Assembly: GCA_029204225.1 (NCBI GenBank)
Contig: CM055110.1
Location: 47,714,921-47,778,920 of the forward strand
Origin: Diphasiastrum complanatum
Taxonomy: Eukaryota > Streptophyta > Lycopodiopsida > Lycopodiales > Lycopodiaceae
DNA: 64,000 nucleotides
Direction of reading: 5' to 3'
In this document: positions 1 through 11,640 of the stretch, piece by piece
Layout of the letters: each line of letters starts with the position of its first letter
Position numbering within the stretch: the stretch's first letter is position 1
Position numbers and translations under genes: made by a program
Notes under the pieces: generated by a model
The model's input: the letters and a program-made list of their open reading frames with translations, nothing else
Databases searched by the model: none
What the model was told of the DNA's origin: nothing

Positions 1-135
1 ACTCTTCTAAAACAATACTTTTATTGAGCTCTGAAGTTTCTAAATTCTTGGGAGCTGTAACATCAATCACATTATGTATCACCTCTTCTTTAGATATGCC
101 CTTTTTCTTCTTTTTTGGAGGTGTACTATTGCCAT
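1..135 (-). other. lysine-rich coding-like fragment at the window edge
   Basis: On the minus strand this stretch reads openly as a short lysine-rich peptide (a run of five lysines) followed by an acidic segment, and it leaves the window without a stop. Composition and position beside a copia integrase fragment would suit the linker between integrase and reverse transcriptase, but no conserved motif is present. It could equally belong to another gene. Confidence 0.2.
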
Positions 136-176
136 ATTATACAATAACTTGACACTAAAAAACCACGAGCTTTTTT

Positions 177-1343
177 TCAACATTTGTAGTGAGCTTTGGA
201 GATATATTCACCACCTCCATCACATCTAAGAGCTTTAATCTTGAATGAGAATTGCTTCTCTACACAAGATTTGAAAATAAGGAAATGATCAAACACCATA
301 GATTTAGAAGCAAGAAGATATATCCAAGTGAATCTTGTGAAATCATCGATGAAAGTAACAAAGCAAGTGGCTCCTCCCTTGCTTATAGTTGATGAGAGAT
401 GCACATCCGAGTGGATTAACTCCAAAGGATGCTTGCTTGTGATAGAAGATCTTGTGAAATGGCTTTTTGTGAGATTTAGCAATAGCACAAGCCTCACAAG
501 GCTTGATCTTCTTGGAGAATGACTTTGGCAAGCCAATAGCTTTGGCCTCTTTGATCATAGAGAGAATAGATTTGTAGTTGGGATGTCCCAACCTCCTATG
601 CCATAATTCCTCCATAGAGAGCTTGTTCACAAGAGAAACATTACAAGCATTCACATATTCATTTGGATCTAGTTTATAGATGCCTCCAAATCTAGATCCT
701 AATGCAAGTATCTCATCATTCTTCTTGATAGTACAAGTATCAACATTGAATTTTACATCAAGGCCATTATCAAGCAATTGGCCAACACTAATGAGATTCT
801 TAGTAAGCTTAGGCACATAAAGAACTTTAGAAAGAGAAAGAACTTTAGAGGATACAAGCTTTAAGGGAATGTTCCCTATGCCTTCAATAGGACATTCAAA
901 ATCATTTGTAGTGTATATTGATTTCTTGAATCCATCATAAGGTACAATAGAAGAGGAAGAATCCTTGGAGCTACACATATGTGAAGAGGCTCCACTATCA
1001 ATATACCATAAGCCGTCCTTCTTGAAAGGAGTGGATGAGAAGCTAGAGACCATAAGAGATCCCTCTCCATCACTTGCAATAGTGTCTTCCTTCTCATTGG
1101 TGATGTTGGCTTGCTTGAGTTGATTCTTCTTCTTGAAGCAATTGGTGGCATAATGGCCTTTCTTGCCACAATAAAGGCACTTAATATTCTTCTTCTTGGG
1201 CTTGGATGATGAAGCATTAGAGGAATCATCTTCCTCCTCATCTTTGTCTTTGGATTTGGCTTTGTCCTTGCTTGAGGATTGTTGAAATAGGTTCTTGTTC
1301 CTCCCTTTGTGCTTGTCCTTGGCAAAGAGGGCCTTGCCATCAT
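177..1343 (-). pseudogene. Ty1/copia gag-protease-integrase remnant
   Basis: The leftward reading order is zinc knuckle, protease, GAG-pre-integrase, integrase. A CCHC knuckle (C-x2-C-x4-H-x4-C, 'CLYCGKKGHYATNC') lies near 1138-1180. The retropepsin motif 'WYIDSGASSHM' lies near 985-1005. The His-His-Cys-Cys integrase zinc module follows ('HRRLGHPNY', 'CEACAIAKSHKKPF'), then the start of the DDE core with 'LIHSDVH' and 'RCDGGGEY'. The knuckle and protease lie in different frames, and there is another frame change near 540, so no intact polyprotein exists. Reverse transcriptase and RNase H are absent. No LTR or primer-binding site was recognised nearby. The family assignment is secure; the boundaries are approximate. 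Confidence 0.85.
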
Positions 1344-2789
1344 TATGAGTGAGAGAAAGCTAAATTAACAAGAAACTAAAGACTAAACAACATTTTGAAA
1401 GTCCAAGGATCAAGAAACACTCATTTCTTGATTATTGGACAGCCGAAGAACATCAAGAACTGGAATGTGAAGAATATGCAAGATCTACACCACAACCAAC
1501 TATTTAGTTTACTTGAATGCTGAAATCTATATTAAAAACATAGAACAAGAGAATCCATTCTACTCCACAATGCATAATGAAAGAAAGCAAGAAATTAATC
1601 TAATTCCACACCACACTCAAAGGAATGGAAGGGCATGCTCATAATAGAATCACTCAAGCAAGTCATCATGAACAAGGAGGTTCAAGAATGCCAATACTCG
1701 TGGAAGATCTTTTTATTCAATTCAAGAGAAAAATGACATTACATGTGATGCTCCCTCACAAGAGAGGGGGGCTCTTAAATAAACCAAGAGGTTGCCCATG
1801 TGGAGACTAATTGGCAATCCCACCAATTTACAAATTCGATTCCAAGTGGAATTAGCTCTTCCACTAGAGGTCACCATCAAAAGTTGGCTCACTCTAATTT
1901 ATTTAAGAGGGGTCGCCGCAAAATTGTTTCGCAAATTTGAGATTTCTCAATGGCCTTTACATCCCTACCCCCTTGAGAACCTCCTGTGAGTCCTGCTCAT
2001 CTTGTCGTTTCGTGGTTTGTTTTCGCTCGCTCATCTTCCTTCCTAGGGCTTCAAATGCTTGGAAGCGTAGTTTGCTTCTGAAGGGTAGTGGCCCCAGGTA
2101 ATCTCACACTTTTTCAATGAATCCAAACTCCTACCAGTCTTCCACCATGGTGACGTAACGGGAGGACATGAAAGCTGCTCTATAATAGAACCGGGTGGTC
2201 ATCTTCGGACTAGAGGGTAACATTGTGATTGATTTGTATTGGAACTAAGCCTCGATCCTGATTCATGAAAAAGGCCATGGATCTGCAATATATGGCGCTT
2301 TCTCGTATGCATAGGTCAGCATTGGATTTATACTTGTGGCCAAAATCCAACAACTACAACCGCAAGTCATCCATTGATGAGCTTTTAGAAATCCCTAGGA
2401 TCACTAGCCAATTGACAACTTCAACCCGCGGTCACTCCATTGGCCAGGGGTTTCTTCTCATGATTGGCATCATATAAAAGGGATCAGCCCTCTTCCAAGC
2501 TGGTGCCCTCAAATATTCTTGCAACCTTCTGCTATCCTTTAGGACTTTATTTCACCATTTGGACTGTGGTTGCAGTGCGGCAATGATCTTGGCCCTCGTA
2601 GAGTACTGGCTCTAATCAATATCGTCTTTTCCGCCCCTCATATTGTGGGAGTGTTTCCTCTCAAATTTCTCAGATTCCCATGTATCGGCCATATAGGGCC
2701 TTGCCTTGACTAGTGAGGCTACCTTTGCCAGGTACTTGTATAATGCATTGGCACCTATATCACTCTTCTAGCCCTTTTCCTTGTTGAGG
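1344..2789. other. no recognised gene; decayed coding-like patches
   Basis: No recognisable domain. On the minus strand around 2040-2200 there are amino-acid runs that look formerly coding but contain several stops. The stretch 2790-3116 belongs to the coiled-coil family entry to the right. Confidence 0.4.
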
Positions 2790-4380
2790 AATCAACTTCG
2801 CCCACATTAAAATCAGCAGGTCTGGGTGAGAATCTTCCGGAAGGTCAGTCTGGGAGTCGTCATAAGCACCAGCGTCAGTGTTAATCTTAGGGAGCTCAGG
2901 TGGAGTGTGATCTGGCAAAACAGGCATGGGAGTGATAGGTTTAATAGGAGCAGAGTTAATAAGATTGTACGCCGCACCGAGGGAACTAAGTTGTTTTAGG
3001 AACTTGTTCTGACGGGCCTTGTACGTCTTGCCAGGTCCTTGACGAGGTCTCAGAAGTTGACTTAGAGCAGATTGAGAGGAGGAGGGTGAAGGAATAGGGT
3101 AAGTGGGTATGAAGGTCTAAGAGAAAATATAGGCGGAATAAGGAGGAGGTTTGAAGCTAGGTGGGGGAATGGAAAAACTTCTAGAAGCAGCCTCGGCCCT
3201 CTTGTCATCCGATCCTGATCTTCCATCTAACTGCTGGGCTTGCCCATCGTAACCATCTGCTCCGTCATTTCCGTCATCGTCCTTGGGTTTTTGATCAAAG
3301 ATTCTCGCTTGGGCCTTGCACGCCATGTTCCATAACTGGTTCACTTTGTCCAAAACCTGCTGTAGGGCCTTCGTCACTTCTTCTAATTGTTTTTGGGACT
3401 CGAGAATGACTTTTACTTGTTTTGTCGTACCATACTCAAAATTTCTCTTATTCGTCTCTCTTTCTTGGATCAGCCTTATGTATTCCTCCATTCGTATGGC
3501 TGAGGCTTGTGGAGCTTGGAACTGGATATCCTCGGGCTTTATTGGAGGGGCATCAACCGTCATTGCGCTAGATGCTCCATCTCGGATTTGGTCAATCTGG
3601 GACATCTATTGCTTGAGTGGTTGCTAGACCTTGTTCAATTCTGTTATTTGCCCGGCCATTGTGACTTTCAGCTCCTCTATCTCTTTTTCTTTATCCTGTA
3701 TCTGCTTCTGCTGCTCGGCAATGGTCTGGTCTTGTTGCTTGACCTTATTTTCTAATTCTTTTTGTTGGCTTACCAACCAATGCATATGGTAGCTGGTCTC
3801 GGACAGGCTTATCATCAAACGCTTGGCTTCCTCGGAAAGCTCTTCAGAGTTAGAAATACTCAGGTATCTGTCAGGGGTATGGTGAGGTGGTGTTAGTCCA
3901 AAAAATATGGATTGGTGGGGACATGAATGTGGTAATGGCGAGAATGGAGGGATGATGTTAGTGGTAGTGGTGGATGTGGGAGGGATGAGTGGAACAGTGA
4001 CTTGGGTGGTGGTGACATTAGATGTTGAGAGCTGAATTCTCCCAGACTGATCTACTTTGCTGTCATCATCATCCTCTATCTCCATTAGGTCCGCAACATC
4101 AAAATATGTAGATGTGTCCATGAGGATGTGGACTTGCTGGGCCTGTTCTTGTTGGATTGCTGCTGTATCCTTAGGAATGATATTCTCATATCCCCCCCCC
4201 TCCCAAATTTTGTGCCTTTGTTGAAGTTGGCGGCGTTGGCGTTGTAATGATTATGGGGGGAGTTGTCACCGAGGCTTGTTGTCTAGCTTGGGAAGTTGTG
4301 TCGGTGTCTGTTGCTACGGATGTGCCAGCTCCACTTGTCCCATCAATGACATGTTTGGGTGATCCAAATTCTACAATCAA
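2790..4380 (-). pseudogene. coiled-coil repeat-family protein, copy 1
   Basis: A roughly 500-residue minus-strand reading frame is broken by a frameshift at a run of eight C's (about 4193-4200) and by about three in-frame stops (near 3624, 3606 and 3117). In order it shows a Thr/Pro-rich N-terminus, an acidic patch (about 4040-4080), a Gln/Glu/Lys heptad-rich coiled coil (about 3630-3790), a second coiled coil containing 'ESQKQLEEVTKALQQVLD' (about 3350-3420), an Asp/Gly-rich segment, then a Pro/Ser-rich tail. A second copy lies at 52.26-52.84 kb on the plus strand, so this is a dispersed family. I do not recognise a catalytic domain. A gag-like structural protein of an LTR element is one possibility, because the second copy abuts a retropepsin. 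Confidence 0.55.
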
Positions 4381-4830
4381 CCAAGTAATTAAAGATCATA
4401 ATAACATTCATCTTTAACCATATAAACATTATACAATCTCCTAGAACAACATCTAGAGATTACAAAGTTCTACTGAATTTTAAAAATTCAGTTTACCATT
4501 TTTGGAACCATTAGGATTCGGTATCCCATACTATCATTATGACTCAAGTCTATTTCTCAATTGAGAAATACTTATCCAAGAATTCAGTATCCTATGCACA
4601 CAATTTCCTAGTGAATCCAAATGACTCAAAAATTATGTGTCTTACAAGCAATACATGCAAAACAAACAATTCCCAGTGAATTCTCTTCACATTGTCCATT
4701 TTACCAATTAACTTCCACATGAGTAAATCAACTACTCAAGTTAATTGCTCATGATTTAGAGATCTTAAATGTCTAGGTGCAGATTTTAATTGTAATGTAC
4801 AACACCACATTTAGATCCATATCCAAATCA
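4369..4830. repeat. dispersed direct repeat, copy A
   Basis: The sequence starting 'attctacaatcaaccaagta' recurs at 10032-10500 in the same orientation. By eye the copies are about 75-80% identical over roughly 450 bp with small indels. They flank the copia pol at 5.9-8.4 kb and may be old LTR pieces of an outer element. They are not the LTRs that adjoin that element's primer-binding site. Confidence 0.6.
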
Positions 4831-5099
4831 CTTTTAAGTTAACCTATAGATCTATCAAAATAGATCTGTTAACTTTGCAAGTATCTGTTTCCACAATACT
4901 TGACCATATGTCTATCTTCATCAACTAGGTTAAGTGCACCAGATAACCTTAGTAACCAAAAATATGTAGTGGATCCAAACAAGATTAATTGTGCACATAT
5001 GAGAATAATCTCACTATGACCCATAACATAAACACATATGTCATTAACTGGCAAATTCCTCCAAAATCCGCATATGTTACTCACATATTGTGCAAAAAG

Positions 5100-5913
5100 A
5101 AGTACAAAAAGAACCAAGAGTAGATCCTAATATGACCCTCAAGAGGGATTGGTTGTCAGATTACTTGATTTATCAATCTACTTGAGATTAAGATCAATCT
5201 AGATCAATTCTAGACACAAAATCCTAACAAGAACAATCATTAATTGAAGTTAGGTGTACTTTCTGGTTTCCCACGTGTGAAACCTTGTCTGAGTACAGAA
5301 TCCAACCTGAAAATCAAGTACAGATTGATAGAACCTCAAAACAATCAAAACAAATGCAGACAAATGGAGAGAATCACTTAAAATTGCTTCCAAAACCAAG
5401 ATTGGTGTCTCACATTGATTATGGCCAAATAAGCCTCTATATATACAGTTTTGGAGCTCGAGGTACTGATCATGCATCAGATCTCACATGTGTGAGGATG
5501 CCTTGTCACCATCATGCAATTTGGCACTTGGATCAAAACTTTCCATTTTGGGCATTTTTGGTCTATTTTCCTACTATATGGAGATCTTCATGGAAATCTT
5601 CTAGAAGCAAAAACTCGTCTACTTCAGCTATTTCCACACGTGTGAGATATCCTCTACACATGGGATGTGACAGCTATTCAAAATATTTGGCTCATGCAAT
5701 CATTAGATTGGTGCCATGTGTCATATCTCTAGAAAACTAGTTTTTGGCCATTTTAGCCACTAGAACTTGAATTAAAACATATGTACAACATATATGATTA
5801 TGGTACATGAAAAGTACACTAGTTTCACACATGGGAATAGGCTCCACACATGTGTGTCTATCCTATATACAAGATTTTTGGCCTCTATCAAGCTTATTTT
5901 TGCATTTTTCACA
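5100..5913 (-). repeat. probable 3' LTR of the 5.9-8.4 kb copia element
   Basis: The sequence immediately beyond the RNase H stop begins, on the minus strand, with TGTGAAAAATGCA, close to the terminus of the related LTR at 27541. It carries several CACACGTGTG/CACATGTGTG palindromes. Similarity to the region right of the primer-binding site at 8516 is patchy, so the LTRs are old. The left limit is uncertain. Confidence 0.45.
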
Positions 5914-5925
5914 CTCCTCAAAAAT

Positions 5926-8402
5926 CTAGCTTGGTAAATCTAGCATAGATCTATCTATAACTCCAAGAGCCAATCTTAATTTTATAAATGGATCTTTAGG
6001 CAATGCCTTGGTGAGTATATCAACAATGCAATTTGATGATGAAACATGAATAAGCTTGATCTCCTTTGCTTGCTTTCTCCCTCACGAAATGATGTGCAAT
6101 CTCGATGTGCTTTGTTCGAGCATGGAAGACTAGATTGTTTGCAAGTTGTTGAGCTGCTTGATTATCACAATATATTCATGGAATGTCTTCATCCTTAATC
6201 AAATGTAGCTCCTCCAAAAGCCTTTTAAGCCAAAGAACCTCCTTTGTTGTTGTTGTCATAGCTTGATATTCGGATTCTGTTGATGAAAGAGAGACGATAT
6301 CTTGCTTTTTGAAAAGCCAAGATATAACTCCTCCATATAAGAATGTAGCAAATGCACTTATGGATCTTCTATCCATCTTGTCACCTACAAAACTTGAGTC
6401 TGAATATGCTCTCAAAGAAATATTAGTCCTTTCATAAACTATGCCAAAGTCTTTTGTAGCTGAGATGTACCTTAACACCCTTTTTGCTCCTTTCCAATGA
6501 CATATTAATGGACTTTGCATGTATTGACTCAACTTTCCAACACAAAAACTAAGATCTGGTCTAGTGATAGTTAAGTATATCAAGGAACCAATAAGCATTC
6601 TATAGGTAGTGATGTCCTCAAAGGATGCTTCATCAATTTCCTTAGAAACTTTTACACTTAGTTCCATAGGAGTTTTAACTCCTTTACAATCAATCATGCC
6701 AAATCTTGCTAAGATTGATATAGCATACTTAGATTGACATATGAAGGTAAAATCATTACTTCTAGTGACTTCTATTCCAAGTATAACTTTAAGAAGTCCT
6801 AGATCTACCATCTTAAATTCACTAGACAAGGAAATTTTTACATTCTTGATGCCATCTAGATCATTTTCTGTGAGTATAATGTCATCAACATATAAAACTA
6901 AGATAATGATCTTTCCATCATTAATTTGGTAGTACAATGATGGTTCATAAGAACTTACAACAAATCCAATGGAAATAAGATAGGCTTGCAGCCTAGAGTA
7001 CCATGCTCTTGGTGCTTGCTTGAGTCCATAAAGACTCTTCTTCAAGAGACACACCTTGTCTTCTTCTCCATCTTTGATGAAGCCATTGGATTGGCACATG
7101 TAGATTTCCTCTTCCAAGAATCCATTTAGAAAGCATTTTTCACATCAAGTTGGAAGAGCTCCCATTTGAAAGAAGTTGCAAGACATATGATTAATCTAAT
7201 GGTCACAAGCTTTGCAACAGGGGCAAAGGTTTCATCATAATCTATGCCTTTGACTTGCAAAAAACCTTTTGCTACAAGTCTAGATTTGTACTTATGAATG
7301 GAACCATCTTGATTATATTTCAATCTATATATCCATTTACAAGTAAGAGGCTTCTTTCCATAAGGTAAATCAACAAGTTTCCAAGTTTGATTTTCCATTA
7401 ATGCATCAAACTCTACTTGCATAGCTTTCCTCCAATATTGAGACTTATTTGCTTCCTCAAAACTAGTTGGTTCTTCAAGCATAGTAGTCAAGAAAGTATA
7501 AGAGTTGAGTAGTTGAGAATCTTCCCTTTGCTCCCCTTTGTCACTATAAGTGAGCCTTGATGGCTCAATCCTTGTCTTTGTTGATCTTCTTGGCACCCTT
7601 GGACTTAGAGTAGGTTCCACTTGGTCTTCATCTTCATGAAGCTCCTCCGCATGATCTTTGACAAGTTGAGTGTTGTTGGAAGTCACCTTTCCTTTGGCTT
7701 GGAGAGATTCATCAAAAAGTACATCTCTACCAGAACAAATTTTTTTGTAATAAGATCATATATCCTATAAGCTTTCTTACTTTCACTATAACCAACAAAG
7801 ATGCCTTTGAAAGAAGTGGCATCTTCCTTTTTCCTTGTTTCTAAAGGAATATGTACATAACAAGTACATCCAAAAACTTTCAAATCACTAAGATTTGGCT
7901 TTTTGCCAAACAATACTTCATAAGGTGTAAGTCCTTTAATGGCACTATTAGTCATTCTATTACAAAGAAAGTTTGCACATAAAATAGCTTCTTCCCAAAA
8001 TGAAATAGGAAGAGATGCATCTAATCTCATAGCTTTAGCACACTCACATAGTGTCCTATTCTTTCTCTCAGCTACTCCATTTTGTTGTGGAGTATATTTT
8101 CAAGTAAACTCTCTCTTTATGCCATTAGTTTCACAAAACTATTTCATCCTATTGGAGATGTACTCCCCTCCATTATCACTTCTTAATACGTACAAGCTAG
8201 TATTAATTTGCTTTTCCACAAGAGTTTTGAACTTTACAAAGGACTCAAAAACTTCACTTTTCTTAGACAAGAGATAAACCCAAGAGTATCTTGATTTATC
8301 ATCAATAAAAGTGACATATATAAGAGCTCCACCATTTGATACATGTGAAAATGAATGAACATCTGAATGTATAAGGTCAAGAGGAGAGTTAGATCTTATC
8401 AA
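5926..8402 (-). pseudogene. Ty1/copia integrase-RT-RNase H (gag and protease deleted)
   Basis: Reading leftward, the integrase core carries 'LIHSDVH', 'RSDNGGEY' and 'AERKNRT' (the D, D and E catalytic positions). The reverse transcriptase carries 'CKWIYRLKYNQDGS', 'QLDVKNAF' and the active site 'LYVDDIIL' (about 6890). RNase H carries 'AYSDSSF', 'SSTESEYQA' and 'IYCDNQAAQ'. The reading frame shifts near 8030-8139, 7683 and 7120. An in-frame TGA sits at about 6173, just before the last RNase H aspartate. Only ~110 bp separate the integrase from the primer-binding site at 8516, so gag and protease have been lost. Confidence 0.93.
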
Positions 8403-8515
8403 AGATCTCTTGAAAGGAAGCTCTAGATGAACTCGCCCTCACTAGTATTGGCCAAAAACAAATTTTGCCAATGATCTTTACAAGATTTATGATTCAATGA
8501 TCCCTCTCTTACTTA

Positions 8516-8527
8516 GCTCTGATACCA
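8516..8527 (-). other. primer-binding site (initiator tRNA-Met)
   Basis: The reverse complement reads TGGTATCAGAGC, the standard plant copia primer-binding site. It lies between the integrase remnant and an LTR beginning at 8528, which fixes the element as minus-strand. Confidence 0.85.
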
Positions 8528-9330
8528 TGATAAACTTTATAGTTTTTAGGACAATAATGATTGTACTTTACAATCATAGAGAGTTATTGGTTGCTTAATC
8601 AATGGATCTATCAAGTTCTACACATTAGATCTTGATCTAGATTCTTTACACTTGGATTTAAGCAAGAGCAATGGATCACCACATCATAAATTATTGAGAG
8701 TGGCCTCATACATGTGGAGTACTGTCCACAGTACAGCCTGCACCTGAAACAACAAGTACAATAATCCTAGATAGCAATCATTCATATAAATCACAAGACA
8801 AATGAGTAGAAACCTCACAAAAGTGTAGAATGCAAAAGTCTCATCAATCTTCTTAGCAAAATGATGATCCTTTTATGGATCAAGTACATCCACGAGTCTG
8901 GTACAGTCCATCTGGTCTTCACACGTGTGAAGAGTGCCACATCACTCAAATCTATCCATTTGATCCATCCTTGATCCTTATCCAAAGTTGACCTTCTAGA
9001 ATATGGCTAAAATCCAAAAAGCTAGTCTCCTAGAATATAGGAATATTCCCTACAAAATATAATCTAAGGAAAATGGTCAAATCTTATCTTCTAGTACTCT
9101 ATACACACGTGTGAACATCCACTTGCCATGTGGGAGCATTTACTCATGCACATGTAAGGAAAAGCTAATTTTTTGGTGACTAGTCAACTTGACTAAAAAA
9201 CTAGTCATATCATGTTCACACCAACTAGATTGATACAAAATCAGTTTAGATATATACAAGTATGAAAAGTACATCCTTTCACATGTGGAATCACTCCATC
9301 TCCTCCAACGCTCCACGACCGCCCACGGCT
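8528..9330 (-). repeat. 5' LTR of the minus-strand copia element
   Basis: It directly abuts the primer-binding site and starts TGATAAAC on the plus strand, which is ...GTTTATCA on the element's own strand. It contains two CACACGTGTG palindromes (about 8924 and 9104) and CACATGTG (about 9283). The right limit was set by where similarity to the 3' LTR ends and is approximate. Confidence 0.5.
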
Positions 9331-10031
9331 TCTTGTAGGTTGATTCTCCTTACTAGGGCACCCTTATCTAGCTCTTTACAGCTTCAGAATTGCACATCTG
9401 GAGAGAAAGATCATTGCTTTTCAGCCTGTAAATCCTAGCTGAGCAAGGAAAGAGACTTCATGGGCATTTTTCCACATTTTTCAGTGGTTCTTCTTGCAAC
9501 TTCCTACACCACTGAGGTCGCCCTACCTCCAGTGATCTGATCCAATTTACAGTTCTCCAATTGATGTGGTATTGATTGCAAACAAGCTGATTTTCCCAAA
9601 AAATCCGTCAACACCCCACAAAACTAGCAAATTCCACATAAGTAAACAATCACTTAAAGAAAATTCCTGTGAAATTTGCACAATCTCAAGTATGTACTGG
9701 AATAAAAAGATTTAAAGTGACTGATCTAGATTCTTGACTCTCCCAGTTGATCAAGAATCACTCAATATCTTAAGAATCATCACATTCCCTTATAATCTTT
9801 TAATGTCCACAAAGTATCCATTTATGATTCTTCAATCATAACATTTAGAATCTTATGATTCGTCAATCATAATTTACAGGATTTCAAAATCATGCTTAAT
9901 CATTAGAAGATATGGGAGTATATGTACAACATACCACTCAGGAAATATAAGAAACTTTCTGAAATCATTTCCACAAGGAAAATTACTGGATTCTAAGAAT
10001 ATTTTTCCAACTCGATTCTTAACCAGATTAT
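9331..10031. other. no recognised feature
   Basis: No open frame with recognisable motifs, no tandem repeat and no clear promoter were seen in this A+T-rich stretch. Confidence 0.4.
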
Positions 10032-10500
10032 GAGTTCCAGATTCTACAATCAACCAAGTAATTAAAGACCATTATAACATCCATCTTTAACATCATAAAC
10101 TTTATACAATCACCTAGAACAACATCTAGAGATTATAAAGTTATGTTGAATTCCAACTGAATTTAGTGGGTGTACTTGATATTAGCTCATGGGGATTCAA
10201 TCAATAACCTAGGATATTCCTCGTTCAAGAAATATTCTAGTATATCAAGAATCTCCTATATTCTATGCACACAACTCTCAAAGATGAATCCTAATGACTC
10301 ACAAATCATGTGTCTTATAAGCAATATAGATCAAAATAAACGGTTCCCAATTAAACACTTCAAACTGCTTATTCAACCAATTAACTTCTAAACATGATTA
10401 ATCCAATTACTCAAGTCAATTGTAAATGATTCACTAAATCTTAAATGTCTAGGTGCAGATCTCAATTATACATATATAACACCACATTAAGGTCTTCTTC
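10032..10500. repeat. dispersed direct repeat, copy B
   Basis: Second copy of the repeat at 4369-4830, in the same orientation. Shared landmarks are 'cctagaacaacatctagaga' near the start and 'cttaaatgtctaggtgcaga' near the end. Interpretation as an old LTR fragment is inference. Confidence 0.6.
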
Positions 10501-10845
10501 TAAACTATAAGTAAGTTAATGAATTATCCTTCCCACCCAGTTCCCGTTTAATATTTAAGGAACATGGGCATGACGTAACTCATCTTTGCCTCTTCATTTG
10601 CTCAATCTACGCTCTCTAGCTCTCTATTTTAGCGATCTGACTGTTCTATTATGCCAAGCATAAGCTCTACAAGATTGCTAATCTCAACACATGTTGATGA
10701 ACGCCGAAATCTTGAGATTTCAGTAAGGTAAGCAAATTTTAAATCTGATTTCTTTGTCTTGAAAAAACATTTATCATATTTTTTAGTTTTTCAGTATGTT
10801 TCTATTTCAGACCGTTGTTTAGTGGGTCCCGCGACCCATGTTGAG
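10501..10845 (+). other. possible promoter and 5' exon scrap
   Basis: A TATTTAAG box near 10549 is followed about 40-90 bp later by a CT-rich leader-like sequence and a consensus splice donor (AAG/GTAAGC near 10728). No open reading frame follows; the palindrome array begins instead. It could be the captured 5' end of a gene, but the evidence is thin. Confidence 0.2.
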
Positions 10846-11410
10846 CATAGCTTTGCTTGTGACTTTGACTCACAATAACCTGAGACCAGACTTATGCTAA
10901 GCATAAGCGAGACCTGACCTATGCTCAACATAGGTTTGCTCTCGACCTATGCTGAGCATGAGTCAAGAGCCGAATGAGCATAGGTCTTCTCGTGACTTAT
11001 GCTCAGCATTGGATCTATGCTCAACATAGGTCAAGAGCAAACTTATTCTCAGCATAGGTTTGCTCTCGACATATGTTGAGCATGGGTCAAGAGCCCAACA
11101 TAGGTTTGCTCTTGACTTAAGCTAACATAAGTCGAAAGCTGAGTCAAAAGTGGATCTATGCTAAACATTGGTCTTCTCCCAGCTTATGCTCAACATAAGT
11201 CAAGAGCAGACCTATTGTCCGCTCTCAACTTATGTTGAGCATAAGTCGCGAGAAGACCTATTCTCAACATAGGTCGGCTCTTGACCCCTACTCAATGTAG
11301 GTCGAGAGGAAACTTATGCTGAGCATAAGTCGCGAGAAGACCTATGCTCAACATAGGTCGCGACTCTTGACTCATGCTCATCATAGGTCGAGAGCAAACT
11401 TATGCTGAGC
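10846..11410. repeat. array of ~20 short palindromes
   Basis: About 20 imperfect palindromes of 16-20 bp recur with spacings of roughly 20-40 bp, most often 27-30. The palindrome theme is ACCTATGCTCAACATAGGT or ACTTATGCTGAGCATAAGT. The spacers are variants of CAAGAGCAA, TTGCTCTCG and CGCGAGAAG. Both strands therefore look alike, and the array could fold into a row of hairpins. Units differ from each other at several positions, so it is not a fresh amplification. No coding potential was seen. It may be a subterminal repeat region of a DNA transposon or a foldback element. It lies against a copia fragment. Confidence 0.85.
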
Positions 11411-11640
11411 ACAATTTTTGCTGACTTTGACATTGAACAAAGCTCACCAACTTGCTTCTTTTCCTTCAAACCACCATGGTTAGAACCAACAAATCCATCA
11501 ATTTTGTAGAGCTCACCTTGTCTCTTGCCTTGAGCAATCAAGACTCCATTCCTTTTGGTCAAAACAAGAACCACCAACAAATTCCACTTTGAGCCCCTTG
11601 TTAACCATTTGACACACACTAAGCACATTCTTAGTAATGT
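11410..11640 (-). pseudogene. copia GAG-pre-integrase scrap
   Basis: Minus-strand fragments such as 'SVCQMVNKGLKVEF' and 'IAQGKRQGELYKIDG' match the conserved pattern between copia protease and integrase. They lie in different frames. No other domains remain. Confidence 0.5.

Noticed and set aside
10846-11410. CRISPR-like appearance of the palindrome array
   Set aside because: The repeats are degenerate, the spacers are themselves similar, and no cas genes or prokaryotic context exist.
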